Assembly (NCBI RefSeq): GCF_030323545.1
Contig: NZ_CP122954.1
Coordinates: 1,302,001 to 1,366,000 of the forward strand
Source of the DNA: Helicobacter pylori
GTDB taxonomy: Bacteria; Campylobacterota; Campylobacteria; Campylobacterales; Helicobacteraceae
Length of the DNA stretch: 64,000 bases
Direction: 5' to 3'
Part shown: positions 47,535 to 54,266 of the stretch, piece after piece
How the letters are laid out: each line of letters opens with the position of its first letter
How positions within the stretch are numbered: the stretch's first letter is position 1
Made by a program: the position numbers and the translations under genes
Notes under the pieces: model-generated
What the model was told of the DNA's origin: nothing
The model's database searches: none
Seen by the model: the letters and a program-made list of their open reading frames with translations, nothing else

Positions 47535-47656
47535 AATTGAATTGAACAAACCCAGTAAATACAAGGCGACAAGTCCCCTTGTATTAAGGGGCAAGCCCCT
47601 TAAACCCCAATAAAACACGCTATAATAAAAAATAATTCTCATTAAAGGATAAAATA
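47535..47656 (+). promoter_or_regulatory. Hairpins and promoter ahead of the antitoxin gene
   Basis: TCCCCTT/AAGGGG and GGGGCAAGCCCC structures at about 47568-47600 may terminate the rep transcript. CTATAATA near 47620 is a good -10 box, and AAAGGA at about 47643-47648 is the ribosome site of the next gene. Confidence 0.5.
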
Positions 47657-48046
47657 ATGCCAAATACCACCACGCAAAAAGATTATTCTCAATTGAGCGA
47701 GAGGCAGATCTTCAATTTGATGTTAAGCACCAAAGAAAAGATCAAAAAGATACAAAAAGAAAAAATATCTTTCCAAGAAAAACTCACTAAAGAACTAGAC
47801 AAGAAACTAGAAAAGAACAATAAGAGTTTTAATTCTAAATTAGAAAAATTGAATAAAGTCTTGCAAGAACTTAACCTTGTTTTTGATCAAAAGAGGGCTA
47901 ATGATTGCTGTTTTGGGCATGAGACCCCAAACCTTGAAACGCAACAAGCCATGAGAGATGCGTTAAGTGGCAAAAACTTAGAAGCTATTGAAGACTTTTC
48001 TGCATGGGCAAATGAAATCAAAAAGGAAGTGAATGCTGAAAATTAA
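47657..48046 (+). CDS. RelB/DinJ-type antitoxin (HP0893/HP0895-like)
   Basis: A 129-residue protein with a long lysine/glutamate-rich coiled coil (residues 20-75) and a conserved C-terminal segment CCFGHETPNLETQQAMRDALSGKNLEAIEDFSAWANEIKKEVNAEN. That tail is the toxin-wrapping end of antitoxins paired with the YafQ/RelE-type RNases HP0892 and HP0894 in H. pylori. It overlaps the start of the toxin remnant by 14 bases, the standard coupling of such pairs. Since the toxin is truncated here, this may be an orphan antitoxin that can still neutralise related toxins. Confidence 0.75.
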   Translation: MPNTTTQKDYSQLSERQIFNLMLSTKEKIKKIQKEKISFQEKLTKELDKKLEKNNKSFNSKLEKLNKVLQELNLVFDQKRANDCCFGHETPNLETQQAMRDALSGKNLEAIEDFSAWANEIKKEVNAEN

Positions 48047-48119
48047 GCACTATATCCTTTACAAAAAAGATTTTAAAAAACTTGTTAAAAACGGGTTTGA
48101 CGATGTTAAAATCCACTAG
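48033..48119 (+). pseudogene. Truncated YafQ/RelE-type toxin
   Basis: ATG 48033 opens inside the end of the antitoxin gene and encodes 28 residues beginning MLKIKHYILYKKDFKKLVKNGFDD, matching the first residues of the H. pylori ribosome-dependent or free mRNA interferases of the HP0892/HP0894 group (LKLxLKKSFQKDFDKLLLNGFDDS as I recall them). It stops at TAG 48117 and the catalytic C-terminal half (with the conserved His/Arg/Phe residues) is missing. So the toxin is dead while the antitoxin frame is intact. Confidence 0.7.
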
Positions 48120-48142
48120 CTTTAGACACCAGGAACAAAGTA

Positions 48143-48871
48143 ATGGACTATAAAGAATTGTTAGAATTTGATGATTACGCTATGGACCTGACCATTCGCA
48201 TGGCACACCACAACTCCGCTATGGAGGGCAACAACCTGACTTTGGGCGATACAATGAGTATCTTAATAGACAGAAAGACCCCTATCAAGTCGGTGAGCTT
48301 GGATGAAGTGCATGAGATAGAAAATTATCGCAATTTTGTTCCCCTTATTTTAGAGTTTTTAGAGAGAGATAAGATCATAGATGAACATTTGATTGGCCAT
48401 TTCCATTCTGTTTTGATGCGTAATATCCTGCCTGATTTTGGAAAATTCAAAACCACTTACAATGAGATCATAGGGACTAAAAAACCGACTGCAAGTCCAA
48501 TAATGGTGCAACCTAGAATCAATGATCTGTGTTTGAAAATACAAGATGAAACGCTATTGAATTTGAGCGGTGAAGAAAAAATAAAAAAGATAGCAGAACT
48601 CCACATAGAATTTGAAGAGATCCACCCTTTTAGTGATAGCAATGGCCGCACAGGAAGAGCCTTGATGTTCTACCAAACCATAAAAGCTAATTTAACGCCC
48701 TTTGTGATTGAAGTAAGCGCTAGAAGCGAATACATGCATGCTATGAGGGAACAAGACGCTAACGCTCTAGTTGGCATCATTAAGAACTGCCAAAAAATAG
48801 AACTAGAAAAGATTGAGCGATACGCTGCCATTTTGAAAGAAAGGCGAGCGGCAAATAATAAGGTGCGCTAA
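48143..48871 (+). CDS. fic: Fic/DOC-family protein (putative AMP-transferase)
   Basis: A 242-residue Fic protein, full length. The catalytic loop is HPFSDSNGRTGR at residues 161-172: His161 and the NGR anion hole are kept, while the usual Gly before Asn is Ser. An N-terminal helix with HHNSAMEGNNLT (Glu28) resembles the inhibitory (S/T)xxxE(G/N) motif, so self-inhibition of class II type is likely. Fic enzymes attach AMP or other nucleotide parts to target proteins such as gyrase and topoisomerase IV. It follows the broken toxin gene by 23 bases, with AGGA upstream. Similar genes occur on H. pylori plasmids. Target unknown. Confidence 0.85.
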   Translation: MDYKELLEFDDYAMDLTIRMAHHNSAMEGNNLTLGDTMSILIDRKTPIKSVSLDEVHEIENYRNFVPLILEFLERDKIIDEHLIGHFHSVLMRNILPDFGKFKTTYNEIIGTKKPTASPIMVQPRINDLCLKIQDETLLNLSGEEKIKKIAELHIEFEEIHPFSDSNGRTGRALMFYQTIKANLTPFVIEVSARSEYMHAMREQDANALVGIIKNCQKIELEKIERYAAILKERRAANNKVR

Positions 48872-49335
48872 TTCATTGTAGAAGCACAAGTCATCTATGA
48901 TAACATACAGCCCTTACAGGACTTGAAGCTATTGAATCATTTGTCTTTCTTATTCCAATGGCGCAACAAACTCATGAGAAAAAAAGACAAATTAGAAAAA
49001 AGATGATCTCCAAAACAAATAAGCTAATAGAAAAAGAATTTTTTCTAAAAAACTTCTCAAAGGAAAATGACTTCCAAGAAAAACTTCCCCTTTCTTACAG
49101 AAAGATGGTAGAAAATTTTTATAGCATTTTTATCTTATTGATTCTATTAGCGACCTGCTGTAAGAATATGATGACCGCATCATTAAGCATGTCTTGGATC
49201 TGATCTTTGATGAGTTCCCCAAAAGATTCAAACAAGACTCTACCCGCAAGAGAATAAGCTTGACAAGGAGGACTGCCAAGATTATAATAATACAAGGTAA
49301 TGCGAGCGAGATAGAATTAAAGTTAAGGAGTGTTT
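48872..49335. other. Degraded segment with fragments of reading frames
   Basis: About 460 bases without an intact gene. On the plus strand a frame FIVEAQVIYDNIQPLQDLKLLNHLS continues about 40 codons past the Fic stop; and an 81-codon frame from 48958 looks like low-complexity Lys-rich sequence. The minus strand holds a methyltransferase fragment, listed separately. Confidence 0.5.
49119..49316 (-). pseudogene. C5 cytosine DNA methyltransferase fragment (motif IV, PCQ)
   Basis: A minus-strand frame contains NLGSPPCQAYSLAGR (about 49240-49286), the catalytic motif IV of C5 cytosine methyltransferases with its nucleophilic cysteine. It is then joined to LFESFGELIKD, normally found further on, suggesting an internal deletion, and ends at TAA 49119-49121. 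The motif I fragment of what is probably the same gene lies 550 bases away at 49890-50157 on the same strand. There is no start codon of its own; no function is expected. Confidence 0.65.
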
Positions 49336-49548
49336 ATGCCATTTGTTAATGTTCGTATCACAAAAGAACAAGGTTGCCCTACCACTGAACAGAAGAAAGA
49401 ACTTATTGCGGGAATTACAGAGCTTTTATCAAAAGTGCTTAATAAAAACAAGGCTTCTACAGTTGTTATTATTGATGAAATAGACACTGATAACTATGGG
49501 TTAGGTGGGAAGAGCATTACTGAAGTGAGAAAACAGACAGAGAGTTAA
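49336..49548 (+). CDS. dmpI: 4-oxalocrotonate tautomerase family protein (DmpI-like)
   Basis: A 70-residue protein. The start is ATG 49336 rather than the upstream in-frame GTG 49330, because the catalytic amino-terminal Pro1 (MPFVNVRI) is needed and AAGGAG lies at the right distance. The segments PTTEQKKELIAGITELL and VVIIDEIDTDNYGLGGKSI match DmpI-type tautomerases of H. pylori and relatives. It is diverged from the core HP0924 copy that I recall, so it is probably an acquired paralogue. It lies inside the interrupted methyltransferase gene. Substrate unknown. Confidence 0.8.
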   Translation: MPFVNVRITKEQGCPTTEQKKELIAGITELLSKVLNKNKASTVVIIDEIDTDNYGLGGKSITEVRKQTES

Positions 49549-49569
49549 AAATCCGTTGTTAGAAATTGA

Positions 49570-49644
49570 ATGCCATGTTTTGACAAGGAATTGGGGTTAT
49601 CACGCCCTACAATTGATAAATGGTGGGATTGCCAAAAAAACTAA
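49570..49644 (+). pseudogene. Short helix-turn-helix scrap
   Basis: A 24-codon plus-strand frame from ATG 49570 to TAA 49642 reads ...FDKELGLSRPTIDKWWDCQ, a convincing recognition-helix pattern. It probably comes from a regulator or transposase; too short to name. Confidence 0.35.
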
Positions 49645-49904
49645 TCTCTTGCTTTTTTGGCATCTGTTTGAATTTTAATAGGAGAAAGAACTACAAAACT
49701 TAAAATCAAACAAACACCACAGATAGCAAAAACCAAAAAATAGCCCAAGTACCCTAAGAACACGGCAAGACATACGAAAAAAGTAAAAATACCAAAAGAA
49801 AATGTAAGCCAAGAAGAAGCTCTAGCCAAATGTTGTGCGCCGACAATATTTAAAGCCATCATGTTAGTTAGATTGACATTGGCGGTTGTGGTTGCTCCCA
49901 TCAT
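49641..49904 (-). CDS. Small two-helix membrane protein of unknown function
   Basis: About 87 residues. Two adjacent hydrophobic helices (LTFSFGIFTFFVCLAVFLGY and YFLVFAICGVCLILSFVVLS) follow an N-terminal polar part and end in a short charged tail (KIQTDAKKARD). The open frame extends to 49937, but that part overlaps the methyltransferase fragment out of frame, so the true start is uncertain (ATG 49904, 49901, or a later MM pair). It converges with the tautomerase gene. I do not recognise it; it may have been carried in with the tautomerase. Confidence 0.45.
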   Translation of the reverse strand: MMGATTTANVNLTNMMALNIVGAQHLARASSWLTFSFGIFTFFVCLAVFLGYLGYFLVFAICGVCLILSFVVLSPIKIQTDAKKARD

Positions 49905-50157
49905 AAATTTTAAGAGTTTCATTATTCCAAGAGCCATTTATCAATTCATCAGTTTTTTGAATATCAAATGCGATAACTCTTTTTTTTGTTTCTTTTTCAC
50001 TAATCTTGAAGCGTTTGATTAAAGCGTTTCTCAGTGTAGTAGCCATAGGTTTTTCCCACTCAATGTGGGCTAAAATATTAAATCTATTTGTATCCGCAAA
50101 ACCCAACGACAAACCGCCAGCCCCACTAAATAAATCCATGCAATTACATTGGTTCAT
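49864..50157 (-). pseudogene. C5 cytosine DNA methyltransferase, N-terminal fragment (motif I)
   Basis: The minus-strand frame reads MDLFSGAGGLSLGFAD, the S-adenosylmethionine-binding motif I of C5 cytosine methyltransferases, followed by AHIEWEKPMATTLRNAL and VIAFDIQKTDELINGSWNNET. It loses family character at about 49890 where the inserted cassette begins, and catalytic motif IV is found only 550 bases further on (49240-49286). The first ATG of the frame (50157) is six codons before MDLFSG. It is non-functional here; the specificity cannot be told. Confidence 0.75.
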
Positions 50158-50270
50158 TCAAGTTCTTAATACCATTGGTAGCGTTGTAAAGCCTGTTTGA
50201 TCATTTATCCCTTGTTTCATTTTACCCACAAGCCATCTTCTGCTTTAAAAGTGATTGCAACTAAAAAAGC

Positions 50271-50414
50271 TCACGATAAATCAAGCGTATTTTTTCGTAT
50301 CCCTTTCAATAAAACTTGGTGCAAGTTCTTCTTATACCTAAACTCACGCTCTTTCAAATGGGGTAAAACTCTCTCTTTTATCCCCCTAACCCATAAAAAC
50401 TGCTTTTTAAGAGA
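50271..50414 (-). mobile_element. C-terminal remnant of an IS1595-type transposase
   Basis: A minus-strand frame of 47 codons ends at TGA 50271 and contains RGIKERVLPHLKEREFRY followed by KKNLHQVLLKGIRKN. The pattern G...hLKEcEfRyN....nLy..Ll..irkNp is the C-terminus of IS1595/DDE transposases. The DDE catalytic region is missing. No terminal inverted repeats were identified. Confidence 0.5.
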
Positions 50415-50429
50415 TTATTTGCTTGGTTA

Positions 50430-50627
50430 AATCAAGATCTTATATTTAATCTTAAACAATGCCTTTGAATATTTTTATTAACACTCAATGAAAAAAGTCA
50501 ATCCATTCTAAATAATTTTTAACCACAGATTTCACACGCATTTTAGAAAAAGCTCAAATAAGGGGGCTGATAATACCCCTTATGACAAAAAGGCTGTGTC
50601 TAAAGCACTAGATCAATAAAAATAATC
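50430..50627. other. Intergenic region downstream of efp
   Basis: AT-rich, no gene seen. It contains the efp terminator. Confidence 0.5.
50558..50583 (-). terminator. Terminator of the PPIase-fba-efp operon
   Basis: TAAGGGG (50559-50565) pairs with CCCCTTA (50576-50582); on the minus strand the stem is followed by TTTGAGCTTTTT. It lies about 45 bases past the efp stop. Confidence 0.6.
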
Positions 50628-51191
50628 TCATTTCACCTTTTCAAGATACTCTTCTGTTTCCGTATTGACCTTAATCACCTCACCCTCTAAAACATGGAAA
50701 GGCACTTGCACGACCGCACCGGTTTCTAAAGTCGCTGGTTTTTTGCTCGCGCTGGAAGTATCGCCCTTAAAATTAGGGGCTGTTTCTACAATCTTTAAAG
50801 CCACAACTTGCGGCACATCCACTGAAATCGCCTTGTCATTATGCAATAAAACCTGCACTTGCATGCCGTCTAGCATCCATTTAGAAGCCTCACCCACTTG
50901 AGAGTCGTTCAAAGCGATTTGCTCATAGCTCTCTATATCCATGAATTGGTATGTATCGCCATCGTGATAAAGGTATTGCATCGTTTTTTCAACCAGATTA
51001 GGCTCTTCGCACTTATCTCCCGCATGGAAAGTCTTCTCAATCACCTTACCATCTAAAAACGACTTGATTTTCGCGCGCACAAAAGCCGCACCCTTACCGG
51101 GCTTGACATGCTGGTATTCCACAATCCTATAAGGCACACCACCCAATTCAATTTTCAAGCCCTTTTTGAGCTCGCTCATCCCAATTGCCAT
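50628..51191 (-). CDS. efp: Translation elongation factor P
   Basis: A 187-residue three-domain protein that relieves ribosome stalling at polyproline. The N-terminal KOW-like domain has [18 protein letters not shown], where the Lys of PGKG is the modified tip residue in many bacteria; the middle and C-terminal OB domains ([45 protein letters not shown]) follow. It is third in a minus-strand operon after the PPIase and fba genes. Corresponds to HP0177. Polyproline clients in the window include the proline runs of CheZ and ArsS. Confidence 0.95.
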   Translation of the reverse strand: MAIGMSELKKGLKIELGGVPYRIVEYQHVKPGKGAAFVRAKIKSFLDGKVIEKTFHAGDKCEEPNLVEKTMQYLYHDGDTYQFMDIESYEQIALNDSQVGEASKWMLDGMQVQVLLHNDKAISVDVPQVVALKIVETAPNFKGDTSSASKKPATLETGAVVQVPFHVLEGEVIKVNTETEEYLEKVK

Positions 51192-51212
51192 GTTACACTC
51201 TTTCCTTGCTGG

Positions 51213-52136
51213 TTAAATTTTATTAGCACTGCCCAAAAGTTTCATGCGTTCTTTGACCACATTTTTAAGCGCTAATTGGGCCGGAGAAAAAAACTTCCTC
51301 AAATCAAATTGGCTCTTATCTTCGTTAGCCACCTTGCGCACTTCCGCGATGAAAGCGATCCTTAAATCCGTGTCGGTATTGACCTTATTGATCCCCCCTT
51401 TCACGGATTCTTGTAAAAATTCAAAAGGCACGCCCTTAGATCCTTTCAAATCGCCTCCAGCGTCCAAATAAGACTTCCTCACATCATCTGGTATCGCGCT
51501 CGCTCCATGCAAGACTAAAGGGATATTAGTGAGCCTTTTGACTTCTTGCAAGCGTTCAAAATCCAATTTGGGCTCGCCCTTAAACTTAAACGCTCCATGG
51601 CTTGTCCCAATGGCTGGGGCTAAGTAATCCACTTGAGATTCTTTGACAAACTGCTCCGCTTCTTTAGGATTCACCAACACCGCATCTTTTTCATCCACTG
51701 AAATATTGTCTTCAATCCCCATTAAACGCCCCAACTCCGCTTCCACGCTCACTCCAGCGTTATGCGCCATTTTGACCACTTTAGAAGTCAATTCCAAATT
51801 TTCTTCAAAAGCATGATGAGACGCATCAATCATCACAGAAGTGAAACCCGCTTTCACGGCTTTTTCGCAACTTTCAAAAGTCGTGCCATGATCTAGGTGT
51901 AAGGCTACAGGAATGTGCGGGTAGCGTTCGCACATGGTTTTCACCATGCCCACCGCCATATCAATCCCCATGTATTTGATCGCTCCTTCACTCGCTTGAA
52001 TGAAAAGCGGGGAATTTTCCTCATTTCCTGCTTCAAAGATAGCGTTTAGCATTTCAAAATTCACGAAATTAAACGCCCCTACCCCATAACCTTCTTTATG
52101 GGCTTTCAACAAAATTTCATTGCCTTTAACTAACAT
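51213..52136 (-). CDS. fba: Fructose-bisphosphate aldolase, class II
   Basis: A 307-residue zinc-dependent aldolase cleaving fructose 1,6-bisphosphate, mainly gluconeogenic in H. pylori. Zinc and catalytic segments are VALHLDHGTTFESC, SVMIDASHHAFEENL, VEAELGRLMGIEDN, APAIGTSHGAFK and LVLHGASAIPDDV, followed by KVNTDTDLR for phosphate binding. Full length. It lies 16 bases after the PPIase gene and 21 before efp. Corresponds to HP0176. Confidence 0.95.
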   Translation of the reverse strand: MLVKGNEILLKAHKEGYGVGAFNFVNFEMLNAIFEAGNEENSPLFIQASEGAIKYMGIDMAVGMVKTMCERYPHIPVALHLDHGTTFESCEKAVKAGFTSVMIDASHHAFEENLELTSKVVKMAHNAGVSVEAELGRLMGIEDNISVDEKDAVLVNPKEAEQFVKESQVDYLAPAIGTSHGAFKFKGEPKLDFERLQEVKRLTNIPLVLHGASAIPDDVRKSYLDAGGDLKGSKGVPFEFLQESVKGGINKVNTDTDLRIAFIAEVRKVANEDKSQFDLRKFFSPAQLALKNVVKERMKLLGSANKI

Positions 52137-52152
52137 GATAACACCTCATCAA

Positions 52153-53052
52153 TTACTTGTTGATAACAATTTTAGCGTGCTTTCTTAGTTCCTCAATGCG
52201 TTGATTCATGCGTTCTTGGAAAAGCTTTTCTTGTAACATCCCCTTAATGGTAGGTTTAGCTTGCTCATAAGTATAAGTTACAGGGCTATCTTTAGAAATC
52301 AAATAGATAATATGATAACCAAACTCTGTTTTAACAGGGGTTTTAGTGTAATTCCCAGGAGTTAAAGCGAAAGCGGCTTTAGAAAAATCCGGAGCCATTT
52401 GGTTTTTTTGGAATTTCCCTAAATCACCGCCATTTTGCGCGTTCTTGCTGTTAGGATCAATCGTATCACGATTGGCCAACTCAATGAATTTGGCTTCTTT
52501 TTTAGTCTTTGGCTGTTTGTCAATCTCAGAAATAATCCGTTTAGCTTCATCTTCAGTTTTCACTAAAATATGCCTAGCATGGGCTTCTTGCTTGACAAAA
52601 AGCTGATCTTTATTAGCGTCGTAAAAATCTTGCATTTCTTTTTCTGGGATTTGGACTTTTTTCACTTCTTCAGCCTGTTTTTTAGCCCAAAATTCCACTA
52701 AAGCCTGTTTTTTAACCGCTTCCATCATCGCTTTAAATTCTGGAGTGCTGTCCAATTTCTCGGTTTTAGCTTCATTTTCTACAAGGGCGGTGCGGATAGC
52801 TTGATCAATCAAGGCTTCTTTTTCTTTCTCTTTAAGCTTGTCAAAATCAAAATTAGGGTTGCGCTGTTTGATCATGTCAAAATCGCTTTTAGTGATAGGT
52901 CTGCCATCCACTGTAGCTAACACGCCTGCTGAAGAATCAGTCGTTTTTTTCGTGTTATGCGTAGCGTTATTTGCGTTATGAGCCGGCTTGGCCATCAAAA
53001 ACGATGCGCTCAACGCGCCCACTAACGCTAAATTTAAGATATTTTTTTTCAT
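52153..53052 (-). CDS. Secreted parvulin-type peptidyl-prolyl isomerase (HP0175/Cbf2)
   Basis: A 299-residue exported protein with signal peptide (NILNLALVGALSASFLMA), a SurA-like helical N-terminal domain and a parvulin domain from about residue 155: HARHILVKTEDEAKRI, GGDLGKFQKNQMAPDFSKAAFAL and TEFGYHIIYL are standard rotamase motifs. It acts in the periplasm or outside the cell; in H. pylori this protein is known as an antigen and inducer of host apoptosis. It leads the operon with fba and efp. Corresponds to HP0175. Confidence 0.93.
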   Translation of the reverse strand: MKKNILNLALVGALSASFLMAKPAHNANNATHNTKKTTDSSAGVLATVDGRPITKSDFDMIKQRNPNFDFDKLKEKEKEALIDQAIRTALVENEAKTEKLDSTPEFKAMMEAVKKQALVEFWAKKQAEEVKKVQIPEKEMQDFYDANKDQLFVKQEAHARHILVKTEDEAKRIISEIDKQPKTKKEAKFIELANRDTIDPNSKNAQNGGDLGKFQKNQMAPDFSKAAFALTPGNYTKTPVKTEFGYHIIYLISKDSPVTYTYEQAKPTIKGMLQEKLFQERMNQRIEELRKHAKIVINK

Positions 53053-53203
53053 TGTGTGTTCTCCACTCTAAACTAATTTTCATCATTAAATTTACATTAT
53101 AGCAAAATTAAAACAAAATCAGCTACCATGATTTAGAAAATTCACATTAAAAAGTAAGAAACGCTTAAAGTTATTCATTACCATTAAATAAAAGCGGGTA
53201 AAA

Positions 53204-53314
53204 ATGTTCGTCGCAGATATTGTAATAATATTTATTGTATTTATTGGTGTTAGTTATATTTTTTTGGAAAGAAAAAGGATGTTAAAGAAGATCCAAAATT
53301 TCATAAGACAATAA
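53204..53314 (+). CDS. Tiny membrane peptide 1 (36 residues)
   Basis: ATG 53204 to TAA 53312 encodes one hydrophobic helix (ADIVIIFIVFIGVSYIFL) followed by a basic tail (ERKRMLKKIQNFIRQ), the build of a small single-span membrane protein with the positive tail inside. Its stop overlaps the start of the next tiny gene (TAATG). AGCGGG at 53193-53198 is a modest ribosome site. No family is recognised; it could be a regulator of a membrane complex or a toxin. Confidence 0.5.
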   Translation: MFVADIVIIFIVFIGVSYIFLERKRMLKKIQNFIRQ

Positions 53315-53421
53315 TGAATATTGTATTTGCCATTGTTGTTATAATCGTTTTGTGTCCTTGGATACTGATAATATTGTTTTACCCCATAATGTATTTACTA
53401 TTGCATGTTATTCCATCTTAA
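53314..53421 (+). CDS. Tiny membrane peptide 2 (35 residues)
   Basis: ATG 53314, sharing a base with the previous stop, to TAA 53419 encodes MNIVFAIVVIIVLCPWILII and a second hydrophobic part (LFYPIMYLLLHVIPS). It is almost entirely hydrophobic, so one or two membrane passes. The one-base TAATG overlap with the previous tiny gene suggests translational coupling and a joint product. Unknown function. Confidence 0.5.
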   Translation: MNIVFAIVVIIVLCPWILIILFYPIMYLLLHVIPS

Positions 53422-53537
53422 ATAACTTCTATACTCTACTCTTTTAGTCAATCTCATCTTTATACGCTTACTATGTAAGATTAAGGGACTTTGCGCTTAA
53501 ATACCCCAACAAAGTGAGTCAAGAAGGATTGCAAATT

Positions 53538-54266
53538 ATGGTTTTGTCTTTATCTATCCTTAAAAAAAGCTTTAATGATTTTTTAAGCGCTAGAATGCTT
53601 TTAATCAATCTTGGCCCTATCCTTTTGAGTCTGGCGTTTTTTGGAGCTGTTTTTTACTACAATGGCGAAAGTATTGTGGGTTATTGCCAAACTTTATTAC
53701 CGCAATCTTTAAGCGATTACTCTCATTCTCAAGGCTTTTTTGCTAGCATGTTCGCATGGGTTTTTAAAGCGTTAGTGTATTTTCTTATTGTTTGGATCGT
53801 GATTCTTTTGAGTTTAGTCATCAATATTTTTGCGTCTGTTTTTTACACCCCTTTAGTAGTCTCTTATTTACACCAAAAGTATTATCCCCATGTCGTTTTA
53901 GAAGAATTTGGCTCTATCCTTTTTTCTATTAAATATTTTTTAAAATCGCTCATTCTTATGCTTTTATTACTAGCGGTTTTAACGCCCTTTTATTTCATTC
54001 CCTTTATGGGGGTCTTTGGGGTCTTTTTTTCTATAATTCCTCATTTTCTTTTTTTCAAAAACACCATGAGTTTGGATATAGCCAGCATGATTTTTAATCA
54101 CCAAAGCTATCAAAATTTACTCAAACAGCACCGGTTAAAACATTATCGTTTTTCGTTTTTTTGCTATCTTTTTTCCTTAATCCCTTTTTTTAATTTTTTT
54201 GCCACCTTATTGCAAACCCTAATGCTAGCGCACTACTTTTTTATCCTTAAAGAAAAAGAATGCTAG
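53538..54266 (+). CDS. EI24-domain (CysZ-like) membrane protein
   Basis: A 242-residue inner-membrane protein with four to five hydrophobic helices and the loop pattern of the EI24/CysZ family (SFNDFLSARMLLINLGPILLS; FASVFYTPLVVSYLHQKYYP). CysZ of enterobacteria supports sulfate uptake, but this distant relative may do something else. The frame is open from GTG 53514, which has no ribosome site; ATG 53538 has AAGGA nine bases before it. It overlaps fliR by seven bases, so it is co-translated with a flagellar export gene. Corresponds to HP0174. Confidence 0.78.
   Translation: MVLSLSILKKSFNDFLSARMLLINLGPILLSLAFFGAVFYYNGESIVGYCQTLLPQSLSDYSHSQGFFASMFAWVFKALVYFLIVWIVILLSLVINIFASVFYTPLVVSYLHQKYYPHVVLEEFGSILFSIKYFLKSLILMLLLLAVLTPFYFIPFMGVFGVFFSIIPHFLFFKNTMSLDIASMIFNHQSYQNLLKQHRLKHYRFSFFCYLFSLIPFFNFFATLLQTLMLAHYFFILKEKEC

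Noticed and set aside
47404..47613. 69-codon plus-strand frame overlapping the end of rep
   Set aside because: Mostly another frame of the rep remnant; not a continuation of the Rep second domain and no ribosome site.
48958..49203. 81-codon Lys/Phe-rich frame
   Set aside because: Overlaps the methyltransferase fragment antisense, no family resemblance, and no ribosome site; treated as debris.
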